NCBI GenBank assembly: GCA_937863205.1
Contig: CALMGA010000231.1
Location: forward strand, 1 to 19,751
Direction of reading: 5' to 3'
Length of the DNA: 19,751 bases
Source of the DNA: an uncultured Beijerinckiaceae bacterium
GTDB lineage: Bacteria > Pseudomonadota > Alphaproteobacteria > Rhizobiales > Beijerinckiaceae
Shown: one piece after another, positions 1-6,630 of the stretch
Numbering within the stretch: position 1 is the first letter of the stretch
Layout of the letters: each line of letters opens with the position of its first letter
Made by a program: the position numbers and the translations under genes
Notes under the pieces: generated by a model
What the model saw: only the letters and a program-made list of their open reading frames with translations
What the model was told of the DNA's origin: nothing
Databases searched by the model: none

Positions 1-2
1 CG

Positions 3-248
3 ATGGTCGTCGGCGCCGATGGACACGGCGAGATCAGCTTCGGCGCCGTGCAGGTTGGCCTCGACATCGCCTACGGCCCCGACGACATCGATTTTACCTG
101 GTGCGGCTTCGACGAGATGGATGAGGTGCAGGGCTCGGGCTCCGCCGAGCTCCAGGGCGACGGCACCCTCACCATCGATTTCGCCTACCACCTCGGCGAC
201 GAGGCCGTCCTCAAAGCAGTGCGCGAGACTTCTTCAGCAGCCTGCTAG
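3..248 (+). CDS. IS-borne passenger ORF, unknown function, 5' end outside the window
   Basis: This frame is open from the window edge to TAG at 246-248, giving at least 81 residues. The protein is acidic and probably beta-rich, with repeated Gly-Asp and aromatic residues (for example DIDFTWCGFDEMDEV) and no membrane segment or signal peptide visible. The last residues (TSSAAC) are encoded by the IS terminal inverted repeat and the stop codon lies in the CTAG target site, so the reading frame ends exactly at the edge of the element. It is therefore inside the IS and not a host gene cut by it. I do not recognise the family. The ATG at 3 may be internal; the true start probably lies upstream. 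Confidence 0.5.
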   Translation: MVVGADGHGEISFGAVQVGLDIAYGPDDIDFTWCGFDEMDEVQGSGSAELQGDGTLTIDFAYHLGDEAVLKAVRETSSAAC

Positions 249-600
249 TGTCATCCCAGAATTTAAGAAGCGCCTTTTTATGTTGCGTGATGGTTTTTCG
301 TATAGGTGTGTTCCAACGTTTTGCATCTCCAGCAATAATTTCGCCGGTTTCCAAATCTACAGAAACTTGGCCTTTATCGGTTGTTACAGCACAATGTGGC
401 CTTCCTCTATGCTGGCTTTCATTAAGGCGAACCTCCACCTTGAATTGCTTTATCTCAGGATAAGTTTTCTCATCGAGCCGACGCTTACCACTCGGCAGAT
501 CGTCACCCGGTCCTAGCGCACTAATCTGATTTAGGATTTGCTGCGTGAGTTCGTCAGGGATAGCCTGCGGGGCGCTGGAGCTGGCTTGCGATTTGGACAC
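211..600 (-). CDS. DUF4160-like protein, 3' end replaced by IS sequence
   Basis: It starts at GTG 600-598 with a purine-rich ribosome binding site (GGGAAGG) just upstream. Residues 1-118 are native; from base 246 downward the frame runs into the IS inverted repeat and adds an IS-encoded tail (SRLLKKSRALL). The central part reads like DUF4160: a polar beta strand (FKVEVRLNES), a His-containing turn (RGRPHC), a strand with LETGEI, and a C-terminal helix ending KKALLKFWDD. DUF4160 proteins are small and often sit beside toxin-antitoxin or helix-turn-helix genes; their role is not well established. The native C-terminus is at 19112-19176 at the other end of the window, in frame, which would make the uninterrupted protein 138 aa. 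The insertion swaps only a Lys/Glu/Gly-rich tail, so the domain may still fold. Confidence 0.65.
   Translation of the reverse strand: MSKSQASSSAPQAIPDELTQQILNQISALGPGDDLPSGKRRLDEKTYPEIKQFKVEVRLNESQHRGRPHCAVTTDKGQVSVDLETGEIIAGDAKRWNTPIRKTITQHKKALLKFWDDTSRLLKKSRALL
229..244 (-). repeat. IS terminal inverted repeat, right end
   Basis: Read on the minus strand it is CAGGCTGCTGAAGAAG. The partner at 19177-19192 differs at one base (A for G). Beyond 16 bp the two ends diverge. Confidence 0.8.
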
Positions 601-920
601 GTTGCCTTCCCTTAAGTTTTACTTGCATCGGTTGATATCATAGAAAGGGGACCGCCGGGCGGCCCCCAATCGGCGGTTAGTATTCGTCCGGCAGCAGGAA
701 GGTCGTTGCGCTGCAGTCGGCTTCCGTGATGATCCAGAGCGTGTTCGCTCTAAAGCCCCGGCTCGGCTTCGCCTCATCTATCGGATAAGCAGCGGGCGCG
801 GCAGCGCCGTATGGGATTGCGTGAGCGATCGTTACCCGTGAGGGCGGAGACGGTACGGCTCCGGGCGGAGCGCAGCGGAGCCTAGAGCGCGGCCCCGATC
901 AGGGGACACGCCATGGTTTA
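601..920. other. Intergenic: possible gene remnant plus hairpin
   Basis: The minus strand holds a frame ending at TAA 679-677 whose last ~53 codons (from about 835) look protein-like, containing FRANTLWIITEAD and ending FLLPDEY. I find no ATG, GTG or TTG start in that frame before an upstream stop near 891. It is either a 5'-truncated gene or an ORF with an unusual start. A GC-rich hairpin follows it. The rest (836-920) shows nothing coding that I can support. Confidence 0.35.
647..667 (-). terminator. GC-rich hairpin, probable intrinsic terminator on the minus strand
   Basis: On the minus strand GGGG and CCG pair with CGG and CCCC around a short loop, with one unpaired base, followed by CTTTCT. 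It sits about 10 bases after the stop of the startless ORF (677-679), a typical position for a terminator. The U-tract is short, so termination would be weak. Confidence 0.4.
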
Positions 921-1625
921 TCAGCCGGTCTCTTTCTTCCAGAACTCTGCGCTGTAATTGTCCAGCTGCCCGCTATGATCGGTGACAAGCTGAAAGCTGT
1001 CCGGTATTTCCTCGCCGCTGCGCCCCTCACGAAAGAAGTCCCGTACAGCATAGACTGCATGGCTTTTTAACCGCTCCCATTCCTCGAAGCAGCGCTGCTC
1101 TAGTTCCTGCTCCCGTTTAGCGGCGCTTGGCTTCTTCTTGGGCAATAGTACGCTATAGATCGGACGCTCCACTACCGTATGCTTGAAGGTAATATGCCCG
1201 CTCTGCCAAAGATCATCGGTGTTCTTCCGCCAACGGTAATGTACCAGCACGCTCAAGTGTCTGGAAAATGAATATGGTGGCGGAATACGATCCTCGATCT
1301 CGAACAGCTGCCGGTCTTTTTGATCGTTTTCCAGGCGGTGCTTCATGCTGCTAACCGCGAAGGACAGCTCACCACCGGCACGCTGCAGGGTTTGGCCCGT
1401 CCGCTCTCGTTTCTGACCGGATTTGGCCTGCGCGTGATCCCGCAGCGCCCGCTCAAACGATGATAGCTTCCCCGAGATATACAGCCCGCACGCTCCTAAT
1501 CTGAGGTCGTGCAGAACACCGATACGTTCGGTACTGATGGCATGGTCGATCGCGCGATCAACTGCGCCTGTATCGAGCGCTGCAAGGACCTGCTGCTGGT
1601 CGTCGGGGATATTGATCTCACCCAT
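921..1625 (-). CDS. Hypothetical protein, 234 aa
   Basis: The frame is open from ATG 1625-1623 to TGA at 921. The ribosome binding site is poor, so the start is uncertain. The protein is hydrophilic and charged with no signal peptide or membrane span. A basic, Gln-rich segment lies at about residues 60-95 and a Lys/Glu-rich helix at about 165-190, followed by an aromatic C-terminus. I do not recognise a family. It follows a broken integrase on the same strand (1688-1933), with a hairpin at 1661-1682 between them, so it probably has its own promoter or is passenger DNA brought in with the integrase. Confidence 0.6.
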   Translation of the reverse strand: MGEINIPDDQQQVLAALDTGAVDRAIDHAISTERIGVLHDLRLGACGLYISGKLSSFERALRDHAQAKSGQKRERTGQTLQRAGGELSFAVSSMKHRLENDQKDRQLFEIEDRIPPPYSFSRHLSVLVHYRWRKNTDDLWQSGHITFKHTVVERPIYSVLLPKKKPSAAKREQELEQRCFEEWERLKSHAVYAVRDFFREGRSGEEIPDSFQLVTDHSGQLDNYSAEFWKKETG

Positions 1626-1660
1626 CGGGTTCTCGCAGGGCGGCGCTTGGATGCGGCAGA

Positions 1661-1682
1661 CCAGGGGCCATTCGGTCCCTGG
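1661..1682. repeat. Imperfect inverted repeat between integrase remnant and 921-1625
   Basis: CCAGGG and CCCTGG arms flank GCC-ATTC-GGT, giving an eight-pair stem with one mismatch and a 4-base loop. There is no T-tract, so it is not a convincing terminator. It lies 36 bases upstream of the start of the 921-1625 gene and could be an operator. Confidence 0.3.
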
Positions 1683-1687
1683 CTGCT

Positions 1688-1933
1688 CTACTTACCCTGC
1701 TTGGCGGCTGCGCGGCGCACGGACTCCACACCGGTCTTGCCGGTGCGCTCCCGCATGGTGTCGAGCCTGGCATTGGGCGAGAACTGCGGGATCGGGCGGG
1801 CGTAGGCCCGCCGGGTGTTGGGGTTCCTGATCTGCGCGGTGAAAAACTCGATGTAGCGGAAGCGTGCACGGTCGCCGGCGGCGATGATCGGCGCCGGCAG
1901 GGTCAGCGTGGACAGGGTGGCAAGCTGGTTCAC
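1688..1933 (-). pseudogene. Tyrosine recombinase (integrase) N-terminal fragment
   Basis: Starting from GTG 1933-1931, the product (81 aa) contains RFIEFF-like and RNPNTRRAYAR sequence, which is characteristic of the N-terminal SAM-like DNA-binding domain of phage-type integrases. After RAYAR the match is lost: the expected core-binding continuation is replaced by an unrelated basic tail (KTGVESVRRAAAKQGK) and a stop. The catalytic domain with the R..H-R-Y residues is absent, so the protein cannot recombine DNA. The tail may be the end of another gene joined by a deletion. It marks an older integration event in this accessory region. Confidence 0.6.
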
Positions 1934-1943
1934 GGTGCAAGAC

Positions 1944-2228
1944 TTATCGCAAGTTGTTCTTGTTCAGTAGGTCACGCCCTCTCTGAGTAATGCGGTCGAT
2001 GTGAATATGGCCCGACGGCATCTCATCTAGGATCACGATGAGCCCTGCCTGATGCAGCCTATATAAATCACTTTTGATGTTCTCGGCTTCTGCATGGGTC
2101 AGATCGATTGCATTAGGGATGCAGATTGTGTCGGCAACATGCTTGGAGATTACCTGAAAGGTATGTTTGCCTCCTGCGATCTCCCGCAGGATGCCGAAGA
2201 CTGAATCCGCCAACTTGATCATCCTCAT
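1944..2228 (-). CDS. Small winged-helix-like protein, 94 aa
   Basis: ATG 2228-2226 is followed after one codon by a second in-frame ATG at 2222-2220; either could be used. The central and C-terminal parts read like a helix-turn-helix with wing: LTHAEAENIKSDLYRLHQAG, then a beta hairpin (LIVILDE..GHIHIDRIT) and a final helix (QRGRDLLNK). That layout resembles small MarR/PadR-type or archaeal-like winged-helix regulators. It may regulate a neighbour, but no target site is evident. Base composition is more AT-rich than the backbone, like the cargo region that follows. Confidence 0.55.
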   Translation of the reverse strand: MRMIKLADSVFGILREIAGGKHTFQVISKHVADTICIPNAIDLTHAEAENIKSDLYRLHQAGLIVILDEMPSGHIHIDRITQRGRDLLNKNNLR

Positions 2229-2344
2229 TTTTCATGTCTGATAAAGGACATTATCAGAGGTATGGAAGAGGCGGCAATGCCCTAGTTAGGTCATTCATTT
2301 TGACTGAGAGCGAGGACAAACCGTCATGTGCAGGTTGAGAGCGG

Positions 2345-2510
2345 ATGGACACTCTTGTTCCCGACGACCTGTGGGCGGCGATCGCGCCGCTTCTACCGCC
2401 CGAGCCGCTGAAGCCGAAAGGTGATCGCCCACCGTCTGCGGATCGTCTGGCGGGGCGTCGAGACCAGCCAGCGGCTCGGCCGCATCGCTGAGTCGTTGGA
2501 CGATTTTTGA
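2345..2510 (+). pseudogene. IS5-family transposase remnant with internal deletion
   Basis: ATG 2345 opens with MDTLVPDDLWAAIAPLLPPE, the typical N-terminus of the DUF4096 group of IS5-like transposases. From about 2430 a second frame gives RLRIVWRGVETSQRLGR, which corresponds to the C-terminal region of the same family, then stops at 2508-2510. The middle of the gene, including the first two catalytic acidic residues, is missing, and the two halves are out of frame. No terminal inverted repeats could be paired, so only the eroded coding core is left. Confidence 0.6.
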
Positions 2511-3247
2511 GTCCGTCAGCTTGTGCGCTGATATCGACGTCCTTAAAAGCTAAAGACCAAATTCGTCAGTTCGAGGTTTCGCCGGCTGGAGAAGTGATGT
2601 TGTCCAAAGCACTGCCTCCTTTTAGCGCTCTCGTAGCTTTTTGCAATGTTGTATCTGCCGCGGAATTGCCGGACGTTCTGGCCGGGAAGCATCTGCGTGC
2701 CAAGGTCGTGTTGGAGACCTGCACCTACGTCGACAGCTACCTTGAACCGACTGAGTGCATTGAACATGTTGATGAAATAGAAGTGGTGTTCCTCAGATCG
2801 AAGTTTACAGTATCGTATATATCCAATTCAGACAGATACGCGACCGCAAAGCGCGAAAGCGAGAGTTCTGGAAACCTTTTCATACTTAATGAAAAGATGG
2901 ATATCTTAAATGACTCTCGATACAGTGATATGAACTCAGACTATAGATTTTTAAGAAAGTTGAAGGATTGGCACTTTCTAGCTCTGACTCATAAGGCTCG
3001 CATAGTTGGCGACAGTGTTGAAGCAGCAGAACTTGTGTTAGCCGATGTTAAAGAACAGCGAAGGTCTCGAATCACTACAATAGATAACCGCCTGAAAATA
3101 TCTATTCGTAATAATACATGCCACGTAATTTACACAAAATATTTTAATCAGCAGAAACCTACGGCAGGCGAAAGCAAGGGGAACGTAATCGTTGTGAAAG
3201 GACATATGACAAGTGACAAGTGTGTCATCGTATCCACCGCGGATTGA
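2507..3247 (+). CDS. Hypothetical protein of the cargo region, up to 246 aa
   Basis: The frame is open from TTG 2507; the better start is ATG 2597, preceded by GGAGAAGTG as ribosome binding site, giving 216 aa. No signal peptide, membrane span or known motif is visible. The C-terminal half is rich in Ser, Asn, Lys and Tyr, and codons there use A/T in the third position far more than the replication and transfer genes do, suggesting foreign origin. The sequence alternates predicted strands and charged helices. The gene starts directly after the IS5 remnant, so its upstream part may have been altered by that insertion. Function unknown. Confidence 0.5.
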   Translation: MSPSACALISTSLKAKDQIRQFEVSPAGEVMLSKALPPFSALVAFCNVVSAAELPDVLAGKHLRAKVVLETCTYVDSYLEPTECIEHVDEIEVVFLRSKFTVSYISNSDRYATAKRESESSGNLFILNEKMDILNDSRYSDMNSDYRFLRKLKDWHFLALTHKARIVGDSVEAAELVLADVKEQRRSRITTIDNRLKISIRNNTCHVIYTKYFNQQKPTAGESKGNVIVVKGHMTSDKCVIVSTAD

Positions 3248-3537
3248 CTGTGGTCTGTCGAAGCGAAGCTTTCCAAGGCTGACTGACAATACTACCGATG
3301 TAATTACGCCCTGCGGTTAATTTGGAACGCTGATTTGATGAGGCATGATGCGCACAGTTGTTGACATCGCCCGACCCGGTGAGGGCGCCAAAGTCTTCGC
3401 CACCATCCTGGGCACCGTCAACGCCTGGATACCTCGATAGTAGGGTGGGTAATTACACGTCAACCACCAAACGGGCAGTACGATCTAACATCATCTAAGT
3501 TGTGACATCACAGCAATACGCCCTGCAAATCTTCACT
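3248..3537. other. Intergenic with one short fragment ORF
   Basis: A 31-codon plus-strand ORF at 3345-3440 (MMRTVVDIARPGEGAKVF...) has GC-rich codons unlike its surroundings and looks like a fragment of a larger gene, not a functional one. TACGCCCTGC occurs twice, at about 3305 and 3511, bracketing it as a direct repeat. Nothing else is supported. Confidence 0.3.
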
Positions 3538-3810
3538 TTAGGGCGCAAGGCGATGGGTTTTAGAAGCAGCCAAAATCGGATCTTTCCTTTCACATGTAGA
3601 TACTATAGAGCGACCAATTTCCATAAAAGGTCCAGTATCGCGTTTTTGATCAGCCAGTAATGACTCGTACGCTTCTGACTGATTGAGGTTCTTTTTAGCC
3701 ATATCAACGACGGCGCCCTGCATTATGTGCTTTAGAGCCGGGCTCTCAATATCAGCAGTTCCGGTCAAAACTTCACAACTTAAGTTACTCCATTTTCCAT
3801 TTGATGACAT
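3538..3810 (-). CDS. Hypothetical protein, 90 aa
   Basis: The start at ATG 3810-3808 is chosen because GGGAGGGC lies just upstream; an in-frame ATG at 3822 is possible. The product is polar and probably helical in the middle (LKHIMQGAVVDMAKKNLNQSEAYESLLADQ), with two cysteines and no membrane segment. A TATAAT hexamer on the minus strand (plus-strand bases 3847-3852) in an AT-rich leader is a plausible -10. I do not recognise the family. Confidence 0.5.
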   Translation of the reverse strand: MSSNGKWSNLSCEVLTGTADIESPALKHIMQGAVVDMAKKNLNQSEAYESLLADQKRDTGPFMEIGRSIVSTCERKDPILAASKTHRLAP

Positions 3811-3846
3811 GCGCCCTCCCATGAAATTTCGTTGCTTAATAATAAT

Positions 3847-3852
3847 ATTATA
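3847..3852 (-). promoter_or_regulatory. Candidate -10 box for the 3538-3810 gene
   Basis: A perfect TATAAT on the minus strand lies about 37 bases upstream of the chosen start, in a notably AT-rich stretch (3823-3945). No good -35 hexamer is seen at the right distance. Confidence 0.35.
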
Positions 3853-4029
3853 GTCGTGAGCTGTTAATTAAATGCTAAAGTCATAATCGATTTGTTACCT
3901 TATGAAATCAATAAGAATATCTATTCGGCCACAATCGTGATGCGATTTAGGGCTCCTATTTGTCAATGCACCAAGCTGGGTTTAAGGTCGACTTAATGCT
4001 TTTTTCCCTGGTGTTTTAGGACAGAAGCC

Positions 4030-5172
4030 ATGTTGATAATCTTCGGCGGATGGGGAGGCCTCTTGGTCCTCCCTTTCGCGCTTATAGCAGTGGTCGCGGG
4101 CGGTTTGGTGGGGCAGGAGCTAGGCCTTAAGGGCGGTCCTATCCTCTTACCAGTAGCCGGTATATTTGCCTTCCTATGTATTTTCTTTGGCATTTTGCTG
4201 AGGGATGTCGGGCGTTACCGCCATTCTCTCTTTTTTTTATCCCTGGAGTGGTGGGGAGTAATAGTGGGTGTTGGGACTGTAGCTCTGGTCGTCTTTACCA
4301 ACGAGCATCCCTCGAGTTCGGCGCAAGCTACCCCGGACACAGTTACAACCTCCCCTACCAGCAGAGTGGCTGCAACGATGGAACCTGCGGCACCAGTCTG
4401 TATATCTCATTCTGACAGCTCTAAGGTGAGAGTTTTTTGTTGGACAAAAACCGTCGAAAAAGATCCTATTACTGATGAGGCGCACGAGAAAGTCGTGAGT
4501 GAAGTCGTCTTTCCAGACGGAACTGATGTCGAAGCGGAGATAAAGTTCGACGGACTGGCCGTCGATTTCTACATGCGTACATTCCAGAAAGACAAGCCTA
4601 TATCCTTCGCCTTTGGTGATCAGAAGACATTAGCGATGCGACTCAGGATCGATGGTGGTGAGCTTCGGTCAGCTATCGCCCCAGAGCAGCTCACCAACGA
4701 AGTCTTTGTGTTTTTCTATGACCTTGCGGCGGTAAGGTCTGCTGTTGGCATTGATGATAATACGCGAACAGTCAGCGGCAATAACGGATACAAGATGCTT
4801 GGGGACTTTTTTAGAATGACTATGACTATGTCGGCAGCGGAACTAACTAAAATGGCGGGCGGCCAGCTAAGTGAATTATTGACGGCACAACATATCCTTG
4901 TCGAGTTGCCCCTCTCGAATAACAGCTTCAACATAGTAGATCTGAACCCGAATGATCCACTCGTCCGACAATTTGCTTTAAAGAGTCTAGCTTCCATTCG
5001 CGATCGCTTGGGGGCGACAATTGCGCCTTCCAAAAAAACGGCTGTCCAATCTGCTGAAACGCCCGACACGGGATCATCGCAACAAACCGTCCCTCATGCA
5101 CCTCGTGTGCCTCCTAAGAAACGAACGCGTCAGGTCTGCACGACTCTAAACGGCATTTCTGTATGCGAATGA
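4030..5172 (+). CDS. Membrane protein with three N-terminal helices and periplasmic domain, 380 aa
   Basis: ATG 4030 opens with a hydrophobic stretch. Three membrane spans are visible at about residues 2-28, 39-58 and 73-91. A Pro/Thr/Ser-rich linker (95-120) leads into a soluble domain (about 120-325) with two Cys near its start (PVCIS, VFCW). The C-terminus is basic and Pro-rich and ends with a short Cys pair (RQVCTTLNGISVCE). The linker and domain are probably extracytoplasmic. I recognise no family. It stands alone, with weak promoter signals, in the AT-richer cargo region. Confidence 0.65.
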   Translation: MLIIFGGWGGLLVLPFALIAVVAGGLVGQELGLKGGPILLPVAGIFAFLCIFFGILLRDVGRYRHSLFFLSLEWWGVIVGVGTVALVVFTNEHPSSSAQATPDTVTTSPTSRVAATMEPAAPVCISHSDSSKVRVFCWTKTVEKDPITDEAHEKVVSEVVFPDGTDVEAEIKFDGLAVDFYMRTFQKDKPISFAFGDQKTLAMRLRIDGGELRSAIAPEQLTNEVFVFFYDLAAVRSAVGIDDNTRTVSGNNGYKMLGDFFRMTMTMSAAELTKMAGGQLSELLTAQHILVELPLSNNSFNIVDLNPNDPLVRQFALKSLASIRDRLGATIAPSKKTAVQSAETPDTGSSQQTVPHAPRVPPKKRTRQVCTTLNGISVCE

Positions 5173-5686
5173 CCAGCAGGATTTAGTAAACTTTCTGACC
5201 TGATCATTGCCTCCGTCAGCGACGGCCTGGCGACTGGCTCGCGATCGATAGTCCAGGCTCTACCGCGACGTTAACGAAATATTTCCGCCCACCCTCCTTG
5301 CCTTCTGCCGCTTGTATGGCATCTTCTCCCAGCTGCGACGGCGCTCCCGCTTGCAATCATAGCAAGACGGCGTGAGCTTTTCAGTTGTCCCGGCAAGCCG
5401 GGTCAATGTCACAGCATGTATCACTGTCTTGATAGCTGCTTTTTAGCCTGACTCTTCAGGGAGCTTGGTCCATGACGCACGTCTTATTGCTGCAGTACGG
5501 TCCCGGAAATCGCTCGTGCATAGCATTGAGTGCTTTCCCTCCTTACCCCGCTGGAAAGGCTAGGTCTCGCGTCTCCTGAAAGGGCGATAGACCATGACCA
5601 TCCTCCTTTTCATCCCGCTCGACTAGCAACCACGCTGGAACTCTCCCGCGCGGCTGGTTCGTCGCGCCTAACGGACAGTTTCAGCT
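5173..5686. other. 514-base gap without a convincing gene
   Basis: It contains a perfect 6-bp inverted repeat (CCCGGC-AA-GCCGGG, 5389-5402) without a T-tract and a 35-codon ORF (5472-5579, MTHVLLLQYG...) that I cannot support as real. Part of it may be the promoter region of the transfer cluster that starts at 5687. I see no RNA gene. Confidence 0.3.
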
Positions 5687-6266
5687 ATGACCAGCATCTC
5701 CTTTGCGCAGCGGGCGGCTAAGGTGCACCCCGCTATCATCCTTGCGACCTCCGCCACTCTGGCCTGGGTCGGCTCCAGCCTGTTGACCGGCAACACGAGC
5801 CCGGCTGAGGCCAGACCCTCCTCAAAGGCCTCTCGCGTACCCGCGCCTGCTCCGTCTTCCTTCGACAACCTGCCAGCCCGGCTGCCGGGCCGCCTCGATG
5901 GATCGGCACCGATCGCTCAGACGGCGCCTTCCTCGGTCGTCGGCATGTCCACGCCTAGCCCTTCGGGCGGCGATGGCGGGTCGGGCGGATCGCAGTCGCA
6001 GCGATCGGCAAAGCCGCCATCAGCAGGCCGAGGCTGCACGCGCCGCGCATCTTCATATGCCGGAGCTGAGGCACGAAGCAATCTCGCCCTACGGCCGGTC
6101 GCATCCCACGATGGTGGCAGCGCCGGCGCCCGCCCCGATCCGGGCTGCACCGGCCTATGTGCCGCAGCAGCAGGTGGCTGGTGGCTACCATCCCGGCCTG
6201 TTCGGGGGTTTTAGCGGCGGTCACTTCGGTGGTGGTCACTTCGGCGGCGGCGGCCGTCATCGCTGA
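5687..6266 (+). pseudogene. Exported Gly/Pro/His-rich protein gene, apparently frameshifted
   Basis: From ATG 5687 the frame encodes a basic N-terminus, a hydrophobic helix (about residues 12-35) and a likely signal cleavage near SPAEA, followed by a Pro/Ala-rich stretch. Good codon use in this frame fades after about 5950. The coding pattern then shifts to the +1 frame, which gives a helical segment (HQQAEAARAAHLHMPEL), a Pro/Ala linker and a Gly/His/Phe-rich tail (GGHFGGGHFGGGGRHR) ending at TGA 6264-6266. One frameshift near 5930-5975 would join signal peptide and tail into a protein of about 190 aa. It lies 25 bases upstream of the membrane gene at 6292, so it probably belongs to the transfer cluster. 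Function unknown. Confidence 0.45.
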
Positions 6267-6291
6267 GGCAGCAAGAGCAAGGAGCAATATC

Positions 6292-6630
6292 ATGATCGAT
6301 GAAAACACTTCTCTCCGCGCCGAAGCCGAATCCGCCTACCTCTATCGCCTGGGAGCTGGCACCGTCGCGGTCGGGCTGGCCGCCGGCTACGGGCAGGCCC
6401 TTTATGCTGGCGGCGGCGAGCACTGGCTGCGGGCGCTGCTGATCGTCTGCTTTGCCGGCGCGGTCGGCGCCGTGCTGGCGCTCGATGTTATTCAGCGTTG
6501 GCAACACCTACGCCGGACGCTGATCGTCGGGCCGGACAGTTCCAAACCGTTCGGCTTCGCCGGTCCTGCCGCCGATCCCGTCAGTGATCTCAAGCGCACC
6601 ACACGCCGCAAGACAACGGGGCTGCACTGA
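6292..6630 (+). CDS. Two-helix membrane protein paired with the coupling protein, 112 aa
   Basis: The start at ATG 6292 is chosen because AAGGAG lies 7 bases upstream. Two hydrophobic segments at about residues 19-36 and 45-66 are followed by a basic cytoplasmic tail (RWQHLRRTL...KRTTRRK). Its TGA overlaps the ATG of the TraG-like gene by one base, so the two are translationally coupled. VirD4/TraG coupling proteins normally carry two N-terminal membrane helices in the same chain; here the ATPase has none, so this small protein is a good candidate for the detached membrane anchor. That role is inference from gene order and topology. Confidence 0.65.
   Translation: MIDENTSLRAEAESAYLYRLGAGTVAVGLAAGYGQALYAGGGEHWLRALLIVCFAGAVGAVLALDVIQRWQHLRRTLIVGPDSSKPFGFAGPAADPVSDLKRTTRRKTTGLH

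Larger units (their letters stand above)
1..248. mobile_element. Right end of an IS5-like insertion sequence
   Basis: Bases 229-244 are the reverse complement of the inverted repeat at the other end of the window (19177-19192), matching 15 of 16, and are followed by CTAG at 245-248. The repeat is oriented so that the element body lies to the left, outside the window. The same CTAG precedes the left end at 19173-19176, consistent with a 4-bp target duplication; the IS5 group is known to use YTAR targets. The transposase is not in this part; only a short passenger ORF is. Confidence 0.75.

Noticed and set aside
5472..5579. 35-codon ORF beginning MTHVLLLQYG
   Set aside because: No strong ribosome binding site, no recognisable motif, and length is within chance expectation.
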